The position numbers were made by a program, and so were the translations under genes. Below the pieces are notes generated by a model that saw only the letters and a list, made by a program, of their open reading frames with translations, was not told where the DNA came from and did no database searches. Shown here piece by piece: positions 54,001 to 62,594 of a stretch of DNA of 64,000 nucleotides. Within the stretch, counting starts at the first letter, position 1. Each line of letters starts with the position of its first letter. Source of the DNA: Acidobacteriota bacterium (GTDB taxonomy: Bacteria; Acidobacteriota; Holophagae; Acanthopleuribacterales; Acanthopleuribacteraceae); contig JASJCB010000051.1 in NCBI GenBank assembly GCA_030066195.1, positions 1 to 64,000 of the forward strand. The letters run 5' to 3'.

Positions 54001-54136
54001 TGTGGGAAAGGGCGCCTACCAGCTCAAGATCCGGTGAAGGCTTCATGCCGGGTTCGGGTTCCAAGGCAAATACCCAACCCGTTAAAAGACCGGCCAGACC
54101 GATCAACAATTTTCCTGTGTATTCTGATAATTTCAT
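51056..54136 (-). CDS. Exported CHAT-peptidase protein with PDZ and TPR domains
   Basis: 1026-aa caspase-like protein. A signal or anchor (KLLIGLAGLLTGWVFA) comes first. A PDZ-like domain follows (about 30-115, LDHVHPGRPAANAGMREGD). Then some ten TPR units span about 130-500, a coiled coil lies near 560-620 and the C-terminal CHAT domain covers about 650-1015. The catalytic dyad is visible: His in IHFSCHGFY near 880 and Cys in VLASCESGLGKDFGADG near 924. CHAT proteases include separase relatives and bacterial gasdermin- or CRISPR-linked proteases. The combination with PDZ and an export signal is less usual and suggests a surface or periplasmic role. No gasdermin or Csx-type partner is next to it. 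Confidence 0.87.
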   Translation of the reverse strand: MKLSEYTGKLLIGLAGLLTGWVFALEPEPGMKPSPDLELVGALSHSGPVLDHVHPGRPAANAGMREGDILHRWHLRGTEEKGEFRNMQDAIDFAREVLPRGQVRLTYVRDGRINSIEIDGFRMGVRLRPHLSNADLTAYRRAEEAFEVETPEEGIALLSEHALKLERYEADPNLVSWFFERTMTAQAREGRWDDMEVSFARALNTVSSLNRPSFTARLFEQKAHLYGNVHEYRRALTALEKAAEIGGGTQPYSHTIRLTLMGKYSRLSGNLSKAEIYLHKAVAAAEELNGKSPHLVFSLTNLGTLAQAVNDLETAETHLMRAYKMGKQEYKESLLFAETLNQVGRLNFFQGNYRRSKDYFTRELELRLKLAPEGTGHFGALNGLGAVAWKSQDQKAAIKYIERAIKLLQEKEPENLLLAKLLGNLAYIQLKNHRPHKASEYFLKAVEILQDRAPDNLMLANMLFGVGRAWRELEKPEKSLLYFDQGRELIEDRLARFVAAEDVRANYSGKYRKLYAEQIDLLIEMDRPEEAFDILENYHARVFLDMLGERDLMHHTDIPADLQKQLDEVQRSTERLQEELDHLADDDRNRKRYLDNLRHLRTERADLYDQVKQSIDRPVACETPEPLTHDQIRRNLKPGSLMLSYLVQDEHVLLFTLSNKEAPRAVRLKLGNQPGEKLRQMVMDFRRFLMKPDNRTAEVMMTGKSRDLYKALIEPVAAQIAQYDRILIVPDGPLRILPFSALQNGRQYLIEQKPIAVLNSGSVYDYLDNRNLRDKEDGEEPKPEVDKSWYAFGDPTYETKPITEPEEEASAPVILTSDSPTMYRSSSKNFGSLVHSLEEVEYIGRHNSQARVLTGSQASESRAEELLDENTAVIHFSCHGFYDEEYPLNSALALSDSEEEKGYLHAWEIMDNYSLDAELVVLASCESGLGKDFGADGLLGLTRAFQYAGAKAVVASLWRVSDLSTAYLMKQFYGFMDKGQNKAQALRSAKMDMISKRDDSIYSKFSHPFYWAGFQLHGNWEPIESE

Positions 54137-54386
54137 AGAGTGAGCGGCTTCCCTCGAGCACTTTTGTCTTCTAACGAAAAAACCGGCTGCTTGGTTCCCA
54201 TATTCATGAGCTTTTCGCCAATTTTTCCGCCTCCCTCGACTGTGTTCTGGACATTATACCGTCAAACTCTTGTCAAACCTATATCCCAGATGAAAAAAAA
54301 TGAAAAAACTTTCCGATCGGCTTCCCGACGTTATAATCTTCAATACTGCCCACTCGCGGGCAAAAGCTTCTTTGGAGTAAACTTAC
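54137..54386. other. Divergent promoter region of CHAT and gluQ genes
   Basis: About 250 bases with no supported gene. TTGTCAAACC followed by TATATCC near 54272-54290 may be promoter elements of the plus-strand gene. Confidence 0.3.
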
Positions 54387-55394
54387 ATGGTCCTGACCAG
54401 CGCCACGCCCCCATTTGACCAACTGCCGGAAGAATACGGTGTTTGCGGCCGTTATGCGCCCAGCCCCACCGGTCCGTTGCATCTGGGGAATGCTCGCACC
54501 GCCTTGATCGCCTGGCTGCAAGCCCGTCTCCACGGCGGCCGTTTCATCATGCGTACTGAAGATCTGGACCTGCCCAGAGCCCGAAAGGAGAGCTATGGAC
54601 AAATATTGGACAATCTTCACTGGTTGGGTCTGGATTGGGATGAGGGCCCCCGTTTAGGCGGCGCCCACGGCCCCTACCTTCAGTCCCAACGCCATTCATT
54701 GTATCAAAAAGCCCTGAACCTGCTCATTGACCGCGATCTGGCCTTCGCGTGTTATTGCAGCCGCAAGGATATCATCGCCGCCTCCGGTGCGCCGCATCGC
54801 CGGGGCCGCACCCACCTCTACCCGGGCACCTGCCGCGACAATCACCGCGAAAGGCCGGGCACAAATCCGAAAACCGGACGACCGCCCGCCTGGCGGTTGC
54901 GGGCTCCCAACCGTGATATCGCCCTGGTTGACCGGATCGCCGGCCCTTTCAGCCAGAACCTGGCCGAGGATGTCGGGGATTTTGTTTTGCAGCGGACCGA
55001 CGGTCTTTTCGGTTACCAGTTGGCGGTGGTCGTGGATGATATCCTGATGGGCATGACCGATGTGGTGCGCGGCGCGGATCTGTTGGACTCTACTCCGCGC
55101 CAGGTTTACTTATATGAATTGTTCGGTTTCCCCGCACCGCGTTTCTGGCATGTGCCCCTGCTCTTGGACGAGGAGGGCAAGCGTATGGCAAAACGCGACG
55201 GATCTACCTCTATTATGGAGGCGCGGCAGAACGGCATGAAGCCCGAGGAGCTGATCGGGCGCCTGGCCGCGACCCTGAACCTGGTGGAACCCGGCGCGGT
55301 CATTTCCGCCCGAGACCTGCTCTCGGAGCTGACCCCGGCAATATTTTCGGAAACGCTTCGGGAGGCATACCGTCAGGCGCCGCCGCCGTTTTAG
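54387..55394 (+). CDS. gluQ: Glutamyl-Q tRNA(Asp) synthetase
   Basis: GluRS paralogue that attaches glutamate to queuosine in tRNA(Asp). At 335 aa it lacks the anticodon-binding domain of real GluRS. The HIGH-type motif sits in GRYAPSPTGPLHLGNART (about 12-30), a zinc site is formed by CYCSRKDI and YPGTCRD, and the KMSKS-like motif is GKRMAKRDGSTS near 265. EDLDLPRA is the usual active-site signature of the subfamily. GGAG lies before the ATG. It depends on queuosine being made elsewhere. It is convergent with the HAD gene. Confidence 0.92.
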   Translation: MVLTSATPPFDQLPEEYGVCGRYAPSPTGPLHLGNARTALIAWLQARLHGGRFIMRTEDLDLPRARKESYGQILDNLHWLGLDWDEGPRLGGAHGPYLQSQRHSLYQKALNLLIDRDLAFACYCSRKDIIAASGAPHRRGRTHLYPGTCRDNHRERPGTNPKTGRPPAWRLRAPNRDIALVDRIAGPFSQNLAEDVGDFVLQRTDGLFGYQLAVVVDDILMGMTDVVRGADLLDSTPRQVYLYELFGFPAPRFWHVPLLLDEEGKRMAKRDGSTSIMEARQNGMKPEELIGRLAATLNLVEPGAVISARDLLSELTPAIFSETLREAYRQAPPPF

Positions 55395-55403
55395 TGCGGG
55401 TCG

Positions 55404-56051
55404 TTACGTCAGGAATTCACGCAGCCCGCCGACACCGTCCAGGACGGCCAGGGGTTGACTTGTCATCAACCGATCGTGACCCACACTGCCCGTGGTGACG
55501 CCGAGGGCATCCACCCCCGCGGCTTTGGCCATGTCCAGGTCCAACACGTGATCGCCGATCATCAAGGTATCGGCCGGGTTGACGCCGGCCTCCTCCATAA
55601 TTTGCTGCAAAATATCCGGGTCGGGTTTTGCCCGACCTTCACCCGCACAACGGCTGTGACTGAAGTGCCGGTCCAGGTCCATATTCTTCCAGTCTCGCTC
55701 CAGGCCGACCCGCGACTTGCCCGTGGCCACGGCCAGGCAGCAGCCTTTCTCCTGAAGCCAGGTCAGTAATTCCACGACACCGGGGAAGAGGGTGGATTCC
55801 GGGACCTCCTTGCCCAACCAGTGGCGGCGGTAGATTTCCACCAGTTCCTCGGTTTGTTCCGGGTCACAATCTTCCAGCACGTGCGGAAAGGCCTCTACCA
55901 GGGGCAGGCCGATGGTTTCCTTGATACGGACTTCCCCCGGCCAGGGTACGCCGGCATCGCGTAATGTGTATTTGAAACAAGTTAAAATGCGTTGGATGGA
56001 GTCGATGAGCGTGCCGTCCCAGTCAAAGACCACCAGTTTGTATGCGGTCAT
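55404..56051 (-). CDS. HAD-family phosphatase, phosphoglycolate-phosphatase-like
   Basis: 215-aa haloacid-dehalogenase hydrolase. Motif I is VVFDWDGTLIDS (nucleophile D10), motif II is the Thr in AVATGKS, motif III is the Lys in GRAKPDPD and motif IV is MIGDHVLDLDMA. The small helical cap (about 15-80) is type C1, as in Gph, pyrophosphatase PpaX and AHBA-cluster phosphatases. The substrate is uncertain. It follows the RDD gene on the minus strand by about 35 bases. Confidence 0.88.
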   Translation of the reverse strand: MTAYKLVVFDWDGTLIDSIQRILTCFKYTLRDAGVPWPGEVRIKETIGLPLVEAFPHVLEDCDPEQTEELVEIYRRHWLGKEVPESTLFPGVVELLTWLQEKGCCLAVATGKSRVGLERDWKNMDLDRHFSHSRCAGEGRAKPDPDILQQIMEEAGVNPADTLMIGDHVLDLDMAKAAGVDALGVTTGSVGHDRLMTSQPLAVLDGVGGLREFLT

Positions 56052-56086
56052 ACACCTTCCCTTGGGGTAATACAGATTGTTGTGGA

Positions 56087-56626
56087 TCAGGCTTCACGGC
56101 CCTCGGCTTCCGGGTTGTGGGTCATCCATTGCCGGGAATCTACGCCTTGAAATGCGGTTTCGATGACCCGGGTTCCCGCCAATAAATCGCCCAGGCGGCG
56201 GCCGCGTAGGTCCGTCATGACCTCGTAAAGCTCCACACCCAGGCAGAGGGCGCCGATTCCGGCGCCGACCAGGTAACCGAAACCGCGGTCGATAAAGGGC
56301 ATGACCGCAAAAACGATGACCAGAATCGGGGACACCAGGAAGAACGAGGCAATGGTCAGGTTGCGTTTGATGGAGGCCACGTGATCACAAGTCCGGCCGC
56401 GAACCTGGAGTACCTTTAAACCCACCATCTTCTTGCCGGGGCTTGCGCCGTCAAAGAGCTCGAGACTGGGCGAATCGCGCAGCAGCAGGAAGGCGGCGGC
56501 AATCAGGCAGGCGATGAACTTGCCCAGGAAATATCCCAAAATGAAGAAACCGATTAGGGCGACCCCAAAATCGATCGCCCCTGCAATGATGCGCTTTGCT
56601 TCATCCGCTTTGATATCACCGACCAT
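56087..56626 (-). CDS. RDD-family membrane protein
   Basis: 179-aa inner-membrane protein with four hydrophobic segments (about 14-46 as a pair, 86-108 and 113-132). Its layout is that of RDD proteins: a first-helix Ala/Ile segment (IIAGAIDFGVALIGF), the GKKMVGLKVLQVRG loop (typical SPGKxxxGL) and RRLGDLLAGTRVI at the end. RDD proteins are small transporters or channels of uncertain substrate. It lies upstream of the HAD gene on the same strand. Confidence 0.85.
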   Translation of the reverse strand: MVGDIKADEAKRIIAGAIDFGVALIGFFILGYFLGKFIACLIAAAFLLLRDSPSLELFDGASPGKKMVGLKVLQVRGRTCDHVASIKRNLTIASFFLVSPILVIVFAVMPFIDRGFGYLVGAGIGALCLGVELYEVMTDLRGRRLGDLLAGTRVIETAFQGVDSRQWMTHNPEAEGREA

Positions 56627-56952
56627 GAGCCTACTCCAAGTCCAACACTATTATATTATCAAAACCCAGGCAATGCGCGCATATTATGAGGCAGCCCTTT
56701 TGCGCAAAATTTACATGGCGGCAGCGAAAAAGAACCAAAAACGAAAAACGTTGTCACCGCACGCGGTGGGTCCGTTTTTCGGGTCAATAGGTTGTGCCCG
56801 AGCTCGGGGAGTCCGTTTTTCAGGTCTGTAATGAATGTCCCGAGCGCGGCGACGGGCATTTTTATTCCCAAGCAGGCCCGCCTTGCCCGATTGGTTGCTT
56901 CTATTTCGGCGCCCACGGTGATTTGAGGCAAATCGGTGCCTGAAAAATCCTC
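56627..56952. other. Non-coding region between RDD gene and triple repeat
   Basis: About 325 bases with no supported ORF. It contains two related inverted pieces (TCCGTTTTTCGGGTC and TCCGTTTTTCAGGTC, about 56770-56825), which look like decayed repeats. Confidence 0.4.
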
Positions 56953-57190
56953 TTGCAAGACACGGCGGCCGGGCCGCGCCTCAAAAACCGGCGGAAAAGC
57001 GGCCGTCGCCCCGGCCTCCTATTAAAACTCTCTCGGGAAGCACCCGGCGGCCGGGCCGCACCCCAAAAACCGGCGGAAAAGCTGCCGTCGCCCCGGCCGC
57101 CTATCAAAATTCTCTGGGGAAGAACCCGGCGGCCGGGCCGCGCCTCAAAAACCGGAGGAAAGCCTGCCGTCGCCCCGGCCGCCTGAATTT
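56953..57190. repeat. Three-unit 82-bp tandem repeat
   Basis: CGGCGGCCGGGCCGC starts at 56963, 57045 and 57127, an exact 82-base period. Each unit carries CCGGCGGAAAAGC-type and GCCGTCGCCCCGGCC-type blocks. The units differ by a few substitutions. The GC-rich palindromic CGGCCGGGCCG core can form hairpins. ORFs through it are not periodic in frame, so it is non-coding. Confidence 0.9.
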
Positions 57191-57247
57191 ATTGAGAAGT
57201 TGCAAAAGAACACCTATAATGCCGAAGTTCAGGGCAGGAGGTGAGCC

Positions 57248-58189
57248 GTGTTGGAAAGTATACCCAGAATCGATCTTCAACAATATCGGGAAGGAAGTCA
57301 AAGTGAGCGTAGTGCTTTGGTAAAAACCCTGGGGGAGGGGTTTAGGGATTTCGGTTTCTTGATCGTAGAGAAGCACGGGCTCGATCCCTCGCTGATTCAG
57401 CAAACCTACGATACCTTCAAGCGGTTCTTTCAATTGGACCGCGAGGTCAAACAGCGCTACGATTGCGTTCCCGGCGGTCAGCGCGGTTATACGCCCTTCG
57501 GCAAAGAGCAGGCCAAAGATGCCGCCGTGCCCGATCTGAAGGAGTTCTGGCATATCGGCCAGGAGTTGTCCGAAAACCATCCCTACCGCGAGGATTACCC
57601 GGATAATGTTTGGCCCGAGGAAATCGCGGGGCTGAAACACGCGGCCCTTGACCTCTTTCGCGCCTATGAAGACTGCGCCGCCACCATTCTGGAGGCGCTG
57701 GCCGATTACTTCCAACTGCCCCGCGACACCTTTTCTTCCATGATGGTCGACGGTGATTCCATTCTTCGCGTCATTCATTACCCGCCCCTGGCCGAGAACG
57801 CGCCGGCCGGTGCTGTCCGCGCGGCGGCCCACGAAGATATCAACCTGATCACCCTCCTGACCCAAAGCGAAGGTCAGGGCCTGGAAATTCTGAGCAACGA
57901 CGGAAAATGGATTCCGGTTTACGCATTGGACGGCGACATCATCGTGGATTCCGGCGATATGCTCAAGCGGGTCACCAACGGAATCATTCCGGCTACCACT
58001 CATCGGGTGGTCAACCCGCCGGACAGCGAAAACGTAGCGCGATACTCCATGCCTTTCTTCGTGCATCCCTACGCGGCCTGTGACCTGACCGTGCTGGATC
58101 GCTTCACCGGGCAGGAACCCGCCAGGTGGCCGCCCATCACGGCCCGAGCCTTTTTGAAGCAAAGGCTTGCAGAGATCGGCCTGCTGTAG
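57248..58189 (+). CDS. 2-oxoglutarate/Fe(II) oxygenase, isopenicillin-N-synthase-like
   Basis: 313-aa non-haem iron dioxygenase. DIOX_N domain (about 5-120: RIDLQQYREG...GFRDFGFLIVEKHG) and catalytic 2OG-FeII domain (about 165-290). Iron ligands are in AHEDINLI (His195, Asp197) and THRVVNP (His about 251). The 2-oxoglutarate site is RYSMPFF. Plant- and fungal-type members make ethylene, flavonoids or beta-lactams; bacterial members hydroxylate small molecules. AGGAGGTG precedes the GTG start at 57248. The substrate is unknown, and the U32 gene starts about 55 bases downstream. Confidence 0.88.
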   Translation: MLESIPRIDLQQYREGSQSERSALVKTLGEGFRDFGFLIVEKHGLDPSLIQQTYDTFKRFFQLDREVKQRYDCVPGGQRGYTPFGKEQAKDAAVPDLKEFWHIGQELSENHPYREDYPDNVWPEEIAGLKHAALDLFRAYEDCAATILEALADYFQLPRDTFSSMMVDGDSILRVIHYPPLAENAPAGAVRAAAHEDINLITLLTQSEGQGLEILSNDGKWIPVYALDGDIIVDSGDMLKRVTNGIIPATTHRVVNPPDSENVARYSMPFFVHPYAACDLTVLDRFTGQEPARWPPITARAFLKQRLAEIGLL

Positions 58190-58242
58190 TGTGCGCCGGC
58201 GCAAAACGGCTGTTCAGGGTAGGCTCGTAGAGGAGGGTCTAT

Positions 58243-60654
58243 ATGAGCAAACCTATCGAGATTCTGGCGCCCGCCGGTTCGCCCGATTCCCTGCGGGCCG
58301 CTTTAGCGAGCGGCGCCGATGCGGTCTACCTGGGTTTGAAGGACTTCAATGCCCGCGGCAATGCCGTCAACTTCTCCACCGAAGAGTTGGCTCATTACGT
58401 CCCCCTGGCTCATGCCGCCGGCACGCGCGTCTATCTGACGCTGAATACAGTGGTCAAGATGAACGAAATGGGTCCCGTTTTGGAACAGTTGGCGCGGGCC
58501 GAGGATTGCGGCATCGACGGTGTGATCTTGCAAGACATTGGTCTGGGCCGGGTGATGGCCCGGTACTTTCCCAATTTGCGCCGCCACGCCTCTACTCAGA
58601 TGGCAATTCACAACTTGGAAGGCGTTCAGTTTTGCGTGGATGAGGGGTTTGAGCGGGTCGTATTGGCAAGAGAACTTACCTTTCGGGAAATTACCGAGAT
58701 TCGGCAGGCCTTTCCCGCCGATGTGATCCAGTTGGAAGTGTTCTGTCACGGCGCCATGTGCTACACCTACAGCGGCATGTGTTTCTTCAGCGGCTCCGTG
58801 GGCGGTCGTAGCGGCAATCGCGGCGAGTGCGCCTATACCTGTCGCAAGGGTTACCGCATTCACAACGAGACGCGGTTTCCAATGGCGGCGGAGCCCGGCA
58901 GTTATCACAATTATCTCTTCAGTATGAAGGATATGAACACTCTGGATGTGTTGCCGGAACTGATCGATACCGGTATCGACAGCCTGAAGATCGAGGGGCG
59001 TCGCAAGGGACCGGCCTATGTCAGCGCCTCCGTCCAGGCTTATCGCGAGCGTCTGGCCCGCCAGGAAACCACCGATGTGGAGAAAGACCTCAGCCTGGCG
59101 TTCGGCCGCGCCTACACCCGCGCATTTTACGAGCGCGGTCAGTTCGGCGACAACCCCGTCGATATCACCGCGACCGGTAGCCGGGGTTTGCACATCGGCA
59201 CCTTGGACGAGGACGGTAGCTTCGAACTGTTATCGGCCGGGATCCAGCGCTATGACGGCATCCGCCTGGTGAAACCCGACCGTTCCGAGGAATTGCTTTC
59301 GTTCCGCGATTACCGATGTGGCGGTCGGGACCGCAACCGACCCAAGGCGGGCGCCATGATTCACCTGAAGGGCGATTATCCCGCGGGCACCGAGGTGATG
59401 TGGGTGCATAGCCAGGAAGTTGAGAGACGCTATAAACCGGAGAAGGAAAGAGTGACGCACGCGGGCGGCGAGATTACGGGCCGTGTTGATATGACCGTTT
59501 TTCGCGAGGGTGAGACCTGGCGTCTGGTCGCGCGTTGTCCCTACGGTGAAGTGAGCCGCGTCCTGCCCGTGGAACCGTCGACCTCCGGCAAATCGGCGCC
59601 TCTGCGCAAGATCTTGTTCCGCTTCGGCGACAGCGATTTTCTGGAGGGACGTTGGCAGGGCCCTGAGGAGATTCCCGGTTTTCTGCCGCCGTCTGTCCTC
59701 AAAAAGATGCGGCGCGAGGTTCTGGCCCAATTGGCCGAACCGGCCGGAGGCAGTCGCGAGGCAAAGTTGGCTGCCCTGATCGAAGAAGCCAACCGCCCCC
59801 AACCGACCGCGCCCCGAATGGATGAGCCTCCCCGCTTCATTCTGCGCCTGGATCAACCGGACCTTCTGTCCGATATCCTACCTTATGCCCAAGAAAACCG
59901 GTTCGGCATCGACTTCGTGACTCGCCCCACCCTGTCCACACCGGACTGGCGCCGCGTGACCGAACAGTTGGCGGACTTCATCGGTCCTCTTCGCCTGGCC
60001 CTGCCCATGGTCCTGAGGCATTGGGACCTGCGCCTGCTCCGTCGTCGCCTGGCCGAACGCAAGGGCGAGCCCGTCCACGTGGTCATCGCCAATCCGGGAC
60101 ATCTGCCGCTGGTTCGGCGACACCCGGGCAACAACGCGATATTACATGCCGATTTCTCCATCTACCACCTGAACACCTGGGCCTGGCGAGCCCTGAAGGA
60201 CATGGGCGTCACGGGCCGGTTCACTCTCTCCTTGGAAGACGATCGCCCCAATATGGAAGCCTTGCTGGCAAGCGTTGACCCGGCGGCTTTCGAGGTCATC
60301 GCCTACACCGACACGCCGTTATTCGTGGCCGAAGCATGTTCCCTGGCCGCACTCTACGGCGGCTGCCCCGGAGCCAGAGTGTGCAAGCACGAGACGCTGC
60401 ACATCAGCAACGAGCACGGCGACACATTTCAGGTACGCCACGACCGCTGCCGCAGCACGGTGGTCGGCGACCAGGCGCTCAGTTGGAGCGGCCGGCTGAA
60501 CTGGTTCCGCCGACGAGGCGTCCACCATTTCCGCGCCGATTTCACCACCAGACCCTACACGGTAGAGGAGGTGCGGCGCATCATGGACCACCTGGTAGAC
60601 GACAAACCGATCACTAAAACGCACACCGAGAACCTCGACCGCATTCTGCTCTAG
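58243..60654 (+). CDS. U32-family RNA hydroxylation enzyme (RlhA/TrhP type)
   Basis: 803-aa member of peptidase family U32. Relatives RlhA (23S rRNA hydroxycytidine) and TrhP (tRNA hydroxyuridine) are prephenate-dependent RNA hydroxylation factors rather than proteases. The N-terminal barrel starts PIEILAPAGSPDSLRAA and carries the signature EVFCHGAMCYTYSGMCFFSG with GGRSGNRGECAYTCRKGY, the four-cysteine Fe-S set. A DUF3656-like middle region and a long C-terminal domain with further cysteines (YGGCPGARVCKHETLH and later HDRCRST) extend it well past the E. coli RlhA length of about 650. GGAGG precedes the ATG. It may be co-transcribed with the oxygenase, which would put two hydroxylation-type enzymes together. 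Confidence 0.85.
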   Translation: MSKPIEILAPAGSPDSLRAALASGADAVYLGLKDFNARGNAVNFSTEELAHYVPLAHAAGTRVYLTLNTVVKMNEMGPVLEQLARAEDCGIDGVILQDIGLGRVMARYFPNLRRHASTQMAIHNLEGVQFCVDEGFERVVLARELTFREITEIRQAFPADVIQLEVFCHGAMCYTYSGMCFFSGSVGGRSGNRGECAYTCRKGYRIHNETRFPMAAEPGSYHNYLFSMKDMNTLDVLPELIDTGIDSLKIEGRRKGPAYVSASVQAYRERLARQETTDVEKDLSLAFGRAYTRAFYERGQFGDNPVDITATGSRGLHIGTLDEDGSFELLSAGIQRYDGIRLVKPDRSEELLSFRDYRCGGRDRNRPKAGAMIHLKGDYPAGTEVMWVHSQEVERRYKPEKERVTHAGGEITGRVDMTVFREGETWRLVARCPYGEVSRVLPVEPSTSGKSAPLRKILFRFGDSDFLEGRWQGPEEIPGFLPPSVLKKMRREVLAQLAEPAGGSREAKLAALIEEANRPQPTAPRMDEPPRFILRLDQPDLLSDILPYAQENRFGIDFVTRPTLSTPDWRRVTEQLADFIGPLRLALPMVLRHWDLRLLRRRLAERKGEPVHVVIANPGHLPLVRRHPGNNAILHADFSIYHLNTWAWRALKDMGVTGRFTLSLEDDRPNMEALLASVDPAAFEVIAYTDTPLFVAEACSLAALYGGCPGARVCKHETLHISNEHGDTFQVRHDRCRSTVVGDQALSWSGRLNWFRRRGVHHFRADFTTRPYTVEEVRRIMDHLVDDKPITKTHTENLDRILL

Positions 60655-60678
60655 CCGGTGAATCCGGTGCCTGGGCGC

Positions 60679-60695
60679 GCACGCATCCTGCGTGC
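60679..60695 (+). terminator. Hairpin after the U32 gene
   Basis: GCACGCA-TCC-TGCGTGC followed by ATTTCC. A stable short stem with a poor T-tract. Confidence 0.5.
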
Positions 60696-60868
60696 ATTTC
60701 CAGTACAACGTGTTAACATGTCAAGGGTTTAAAACATGACCGTAGATCTCGCAATTCCCGCTTACTGCTTTGCCGTTTCGTTTAAGAGCACGCAGGATAC
60801 CTATTGTGAGGATTGGTGGACCCCGGAGCCCTACTGAACCAAACCCTTGTTCGTTTTGGAGCATGATT

Positions 60869-61774
60869 ATGCCCGTCTTTATTTACTTCCTCCTCTTATT
60901 CGGTGGAGATGTCAATAGTGCATCTCTAAGACAAATCACCATGGAAGAGATGTCTACCGCTTTTCTCATCAGTGCAGCCACCCATGGTGAGCGAACATTT
61001 TTGATCACCATGACGACCATGCCCAAAAGTGAGTTTTATTTGTACGATCACAAGGCAAACACGTCTTGGGAACTTAAAGACAGCCGCATCAGGTCGATTG
61101 GTCTCTACATCGCACTTTCCGCCAGGAAAGGCTTTGCGTTGCTGGATAAGTTCGGCATGAAGGTAATTCGCCTGGATGCACAAGGGCGTTTCGTCGCTTC
61201 GGAACGACTGCTTAACTATGATGATGTTCCCCTGCAAATTAAACTCACCGAAGTCTTTCCCATTGCCGAGGGGCAAGGCCTGGCAACATATCGTGATCTA
61301 GAACGGGATGTGCTTGGTCTGGCCGTAATACATGTCGATGAAAAGCGCTTTTCGACATTACATACCCTGCCCATGGATGAAAGGAAGCGTGAAAATCAAT
61401 ACTGGTTCCCTGTCGGTAAACAACTTTTTTTCCTGGATGAAGACACCCTGGCCTTACATGAAGTAGCCTGGGACAGTTTCAAGGAGACAAAGACTCTGCA
61501 TTCAGAACTTAAATTGATCAAGAACCCTCGGGCACGTTCAAATGTTCAATATGAAAGCTATCTGGCCAATGTCGTGCACAAAACAGGCGGTATTCTCTGG
61601 GAGCGTTTCCATTACGAAGGCCGACGAGCCAAAGAATTGCGAGATCTAATGATCCTGGATAGCAAAGGTTTTCGCAAGCTCGATCCCAAGGTGTTCACGG
61701 TAGCCGAGGCTGCCGGCAGACGACTTATTTTCGACATGGATGACGGAAGTTTTCTAGTCGAAGACATGGAGTGA
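60869..61774 (+). CDS. Exported protein of unknown function, 301 aa
   Basis: I do not recognise a family. The ATG at 60869 has GGAG seven bases upstream (60858-60861), whereas the ATG at 60863 is too close to it. It begins MPVFIYFLLLFGGDVNSAS, a signal peptide. The mature protein is rich in beta strands with repeats such as FYLYDHKANTSWELKDSRIR and KVIRLDAQGRFVASERLL, which recall propeller blades and the NHL-type protein at 34190 in general style. No catalytic motif is evident. It stands alone between the U32 gene and a minus-strand operon, and its codons look AT-richer than its neighbours, so it may be a later arrival. Confidence 0.65.
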   Translation: MPVFIYFLLLFGGDVNSASLRQITMEEMSTAFLISAATHGERTFLITMTTMPKSEFYLYDHKANTSWELKDSRIRSIGLYIALSARKGFALLDKFGMKVIRLDAQGRFVASERLLNYDDVPLQIKLTEVFPIAEGQGLATYRDLERDVLGLAVIHVDEKRFSTLHTLPMDERKRENQYWFPVGKQLFFLDEDTLALHEVAWDSFKETKTLHSELKLIKNPRARSNVQYESYLANVVHKTGGILWERFHYEGRRAKELRDLMILDSKGFRKLDPKVFTVAEAAGRRLIFDMDDGSFLVEDME

Positions 61775-61801
61775 GGAACGCGTTTCCCCTTACGCTGCCT
61801 C

Positions 61802-62578
61802 CTATTCCTTCACATACCTGGGGTAGGTCTGTTTGGCGCGGTCGGCCGCGGTGACATCTATTTCCAAGGTGACGAAAGGGTTCGATGCTGCGGTAAGGCC
61901 GCAAACCCGGCCGTCTTCCGGTTCGATGATCCAACCGCCGCCGGCCCATGTGTCGCCGCGTTCGTCTCGGCCGCCCCGGTTGGAGGACAGGCACCAGGCG
62001 CCCGACATAATGGCAACCGCCCTGCCGCCTACCAGCCACTTTTCCACGGAGCCTTGGTTGGCCCTGGGGCACAGCACGAATCGAGCGCCCTGGCGGGCAT
62101 AGTCTCGGGCCCATTCCGTGAACCACAGTTCCGTGCAAATCAAGAACCCGATCTTGCCCAGCGGTGTGTCGATCACCTTGAAATGCTTCTCGGCAGAGGC
62201 GTACCAGCGCGCCTCGTAAAAACCCGGTTCATCCGGCAGGTAGCGTTTGCGGTGAACCGCCCGGTAATCCCCGGCTTTGCTCCAGATGAAGCCCTCGTTA
62301 TAGAAAACGCCGTTTTCTTCCACGGGTCGGCTGCTCGCCACCAGGGCATCGCCCAGATCTCCCAGTTTGGAAAGCCACTGCCGATGCGTTTCCACGGCTT
62401 CCATCCAGCGTGCGCCGTCCACGCTCTCATCGGCGGACAGCCAGGGCGAAAAGGGCATTTCCGGCAGCAAGACCAGGTCGCTGCCCATGGACGTTACGTG
62501 TTGTGTGAGGGCGTGCCAGGTTTCGGGGAGATGCTCCGGTCCCTCCGGGAATTGACAGATCGTCAGTTTGATATTCAT
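61802..62578 (-). CDS. Nitrilase-family carbon-nitrogen hydrolase
   Basis: 258-aa amidohydrolase with the nitrilase-superfamily triad: E40 in LLPEMPFSP, K111 in HRKRYLPDEPGF and C148 in FLICTELWFTEW. The second Glu lies in the loop before the Lys. The length suits the omega-amidase/N-carbamoylase-type branches; the substrate is unknown. The ATG at 62578 is where homology begins; the in-frame upstream ATG at 62635 overlaps the neighbouring gene. It is the last gene of a minus-strand operon with SNF2 and the DUF4272-like gene, about 16 bases from the latter. Confidence 0.88.
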   Translation of the reverse strand: MNIKLTICQFPEGPEHLPETWHALTQHVTSMGSDLVLLPEMPFSPWLSADESVDGARWMEAVETHRQWLSKLGDLGDALVASSRPVEENGVFYNEGFIWSKAGDYRAVHRKRYLPDEPGFYEARWYASAEKHFKVIDTPLGKIGFLICTELWFTEWARDYARQGARFVLCPRANQGSVEKWLVGGRAVAIMSGAWCLSSNRGGRDERGDTWAGGGWIIEPEDGRVCGLTAASNPFVTLEIDVTAADRAKQTYPRYVKE

Positions 62579-62594
62579 CTTCCGCCGTCCTCTT

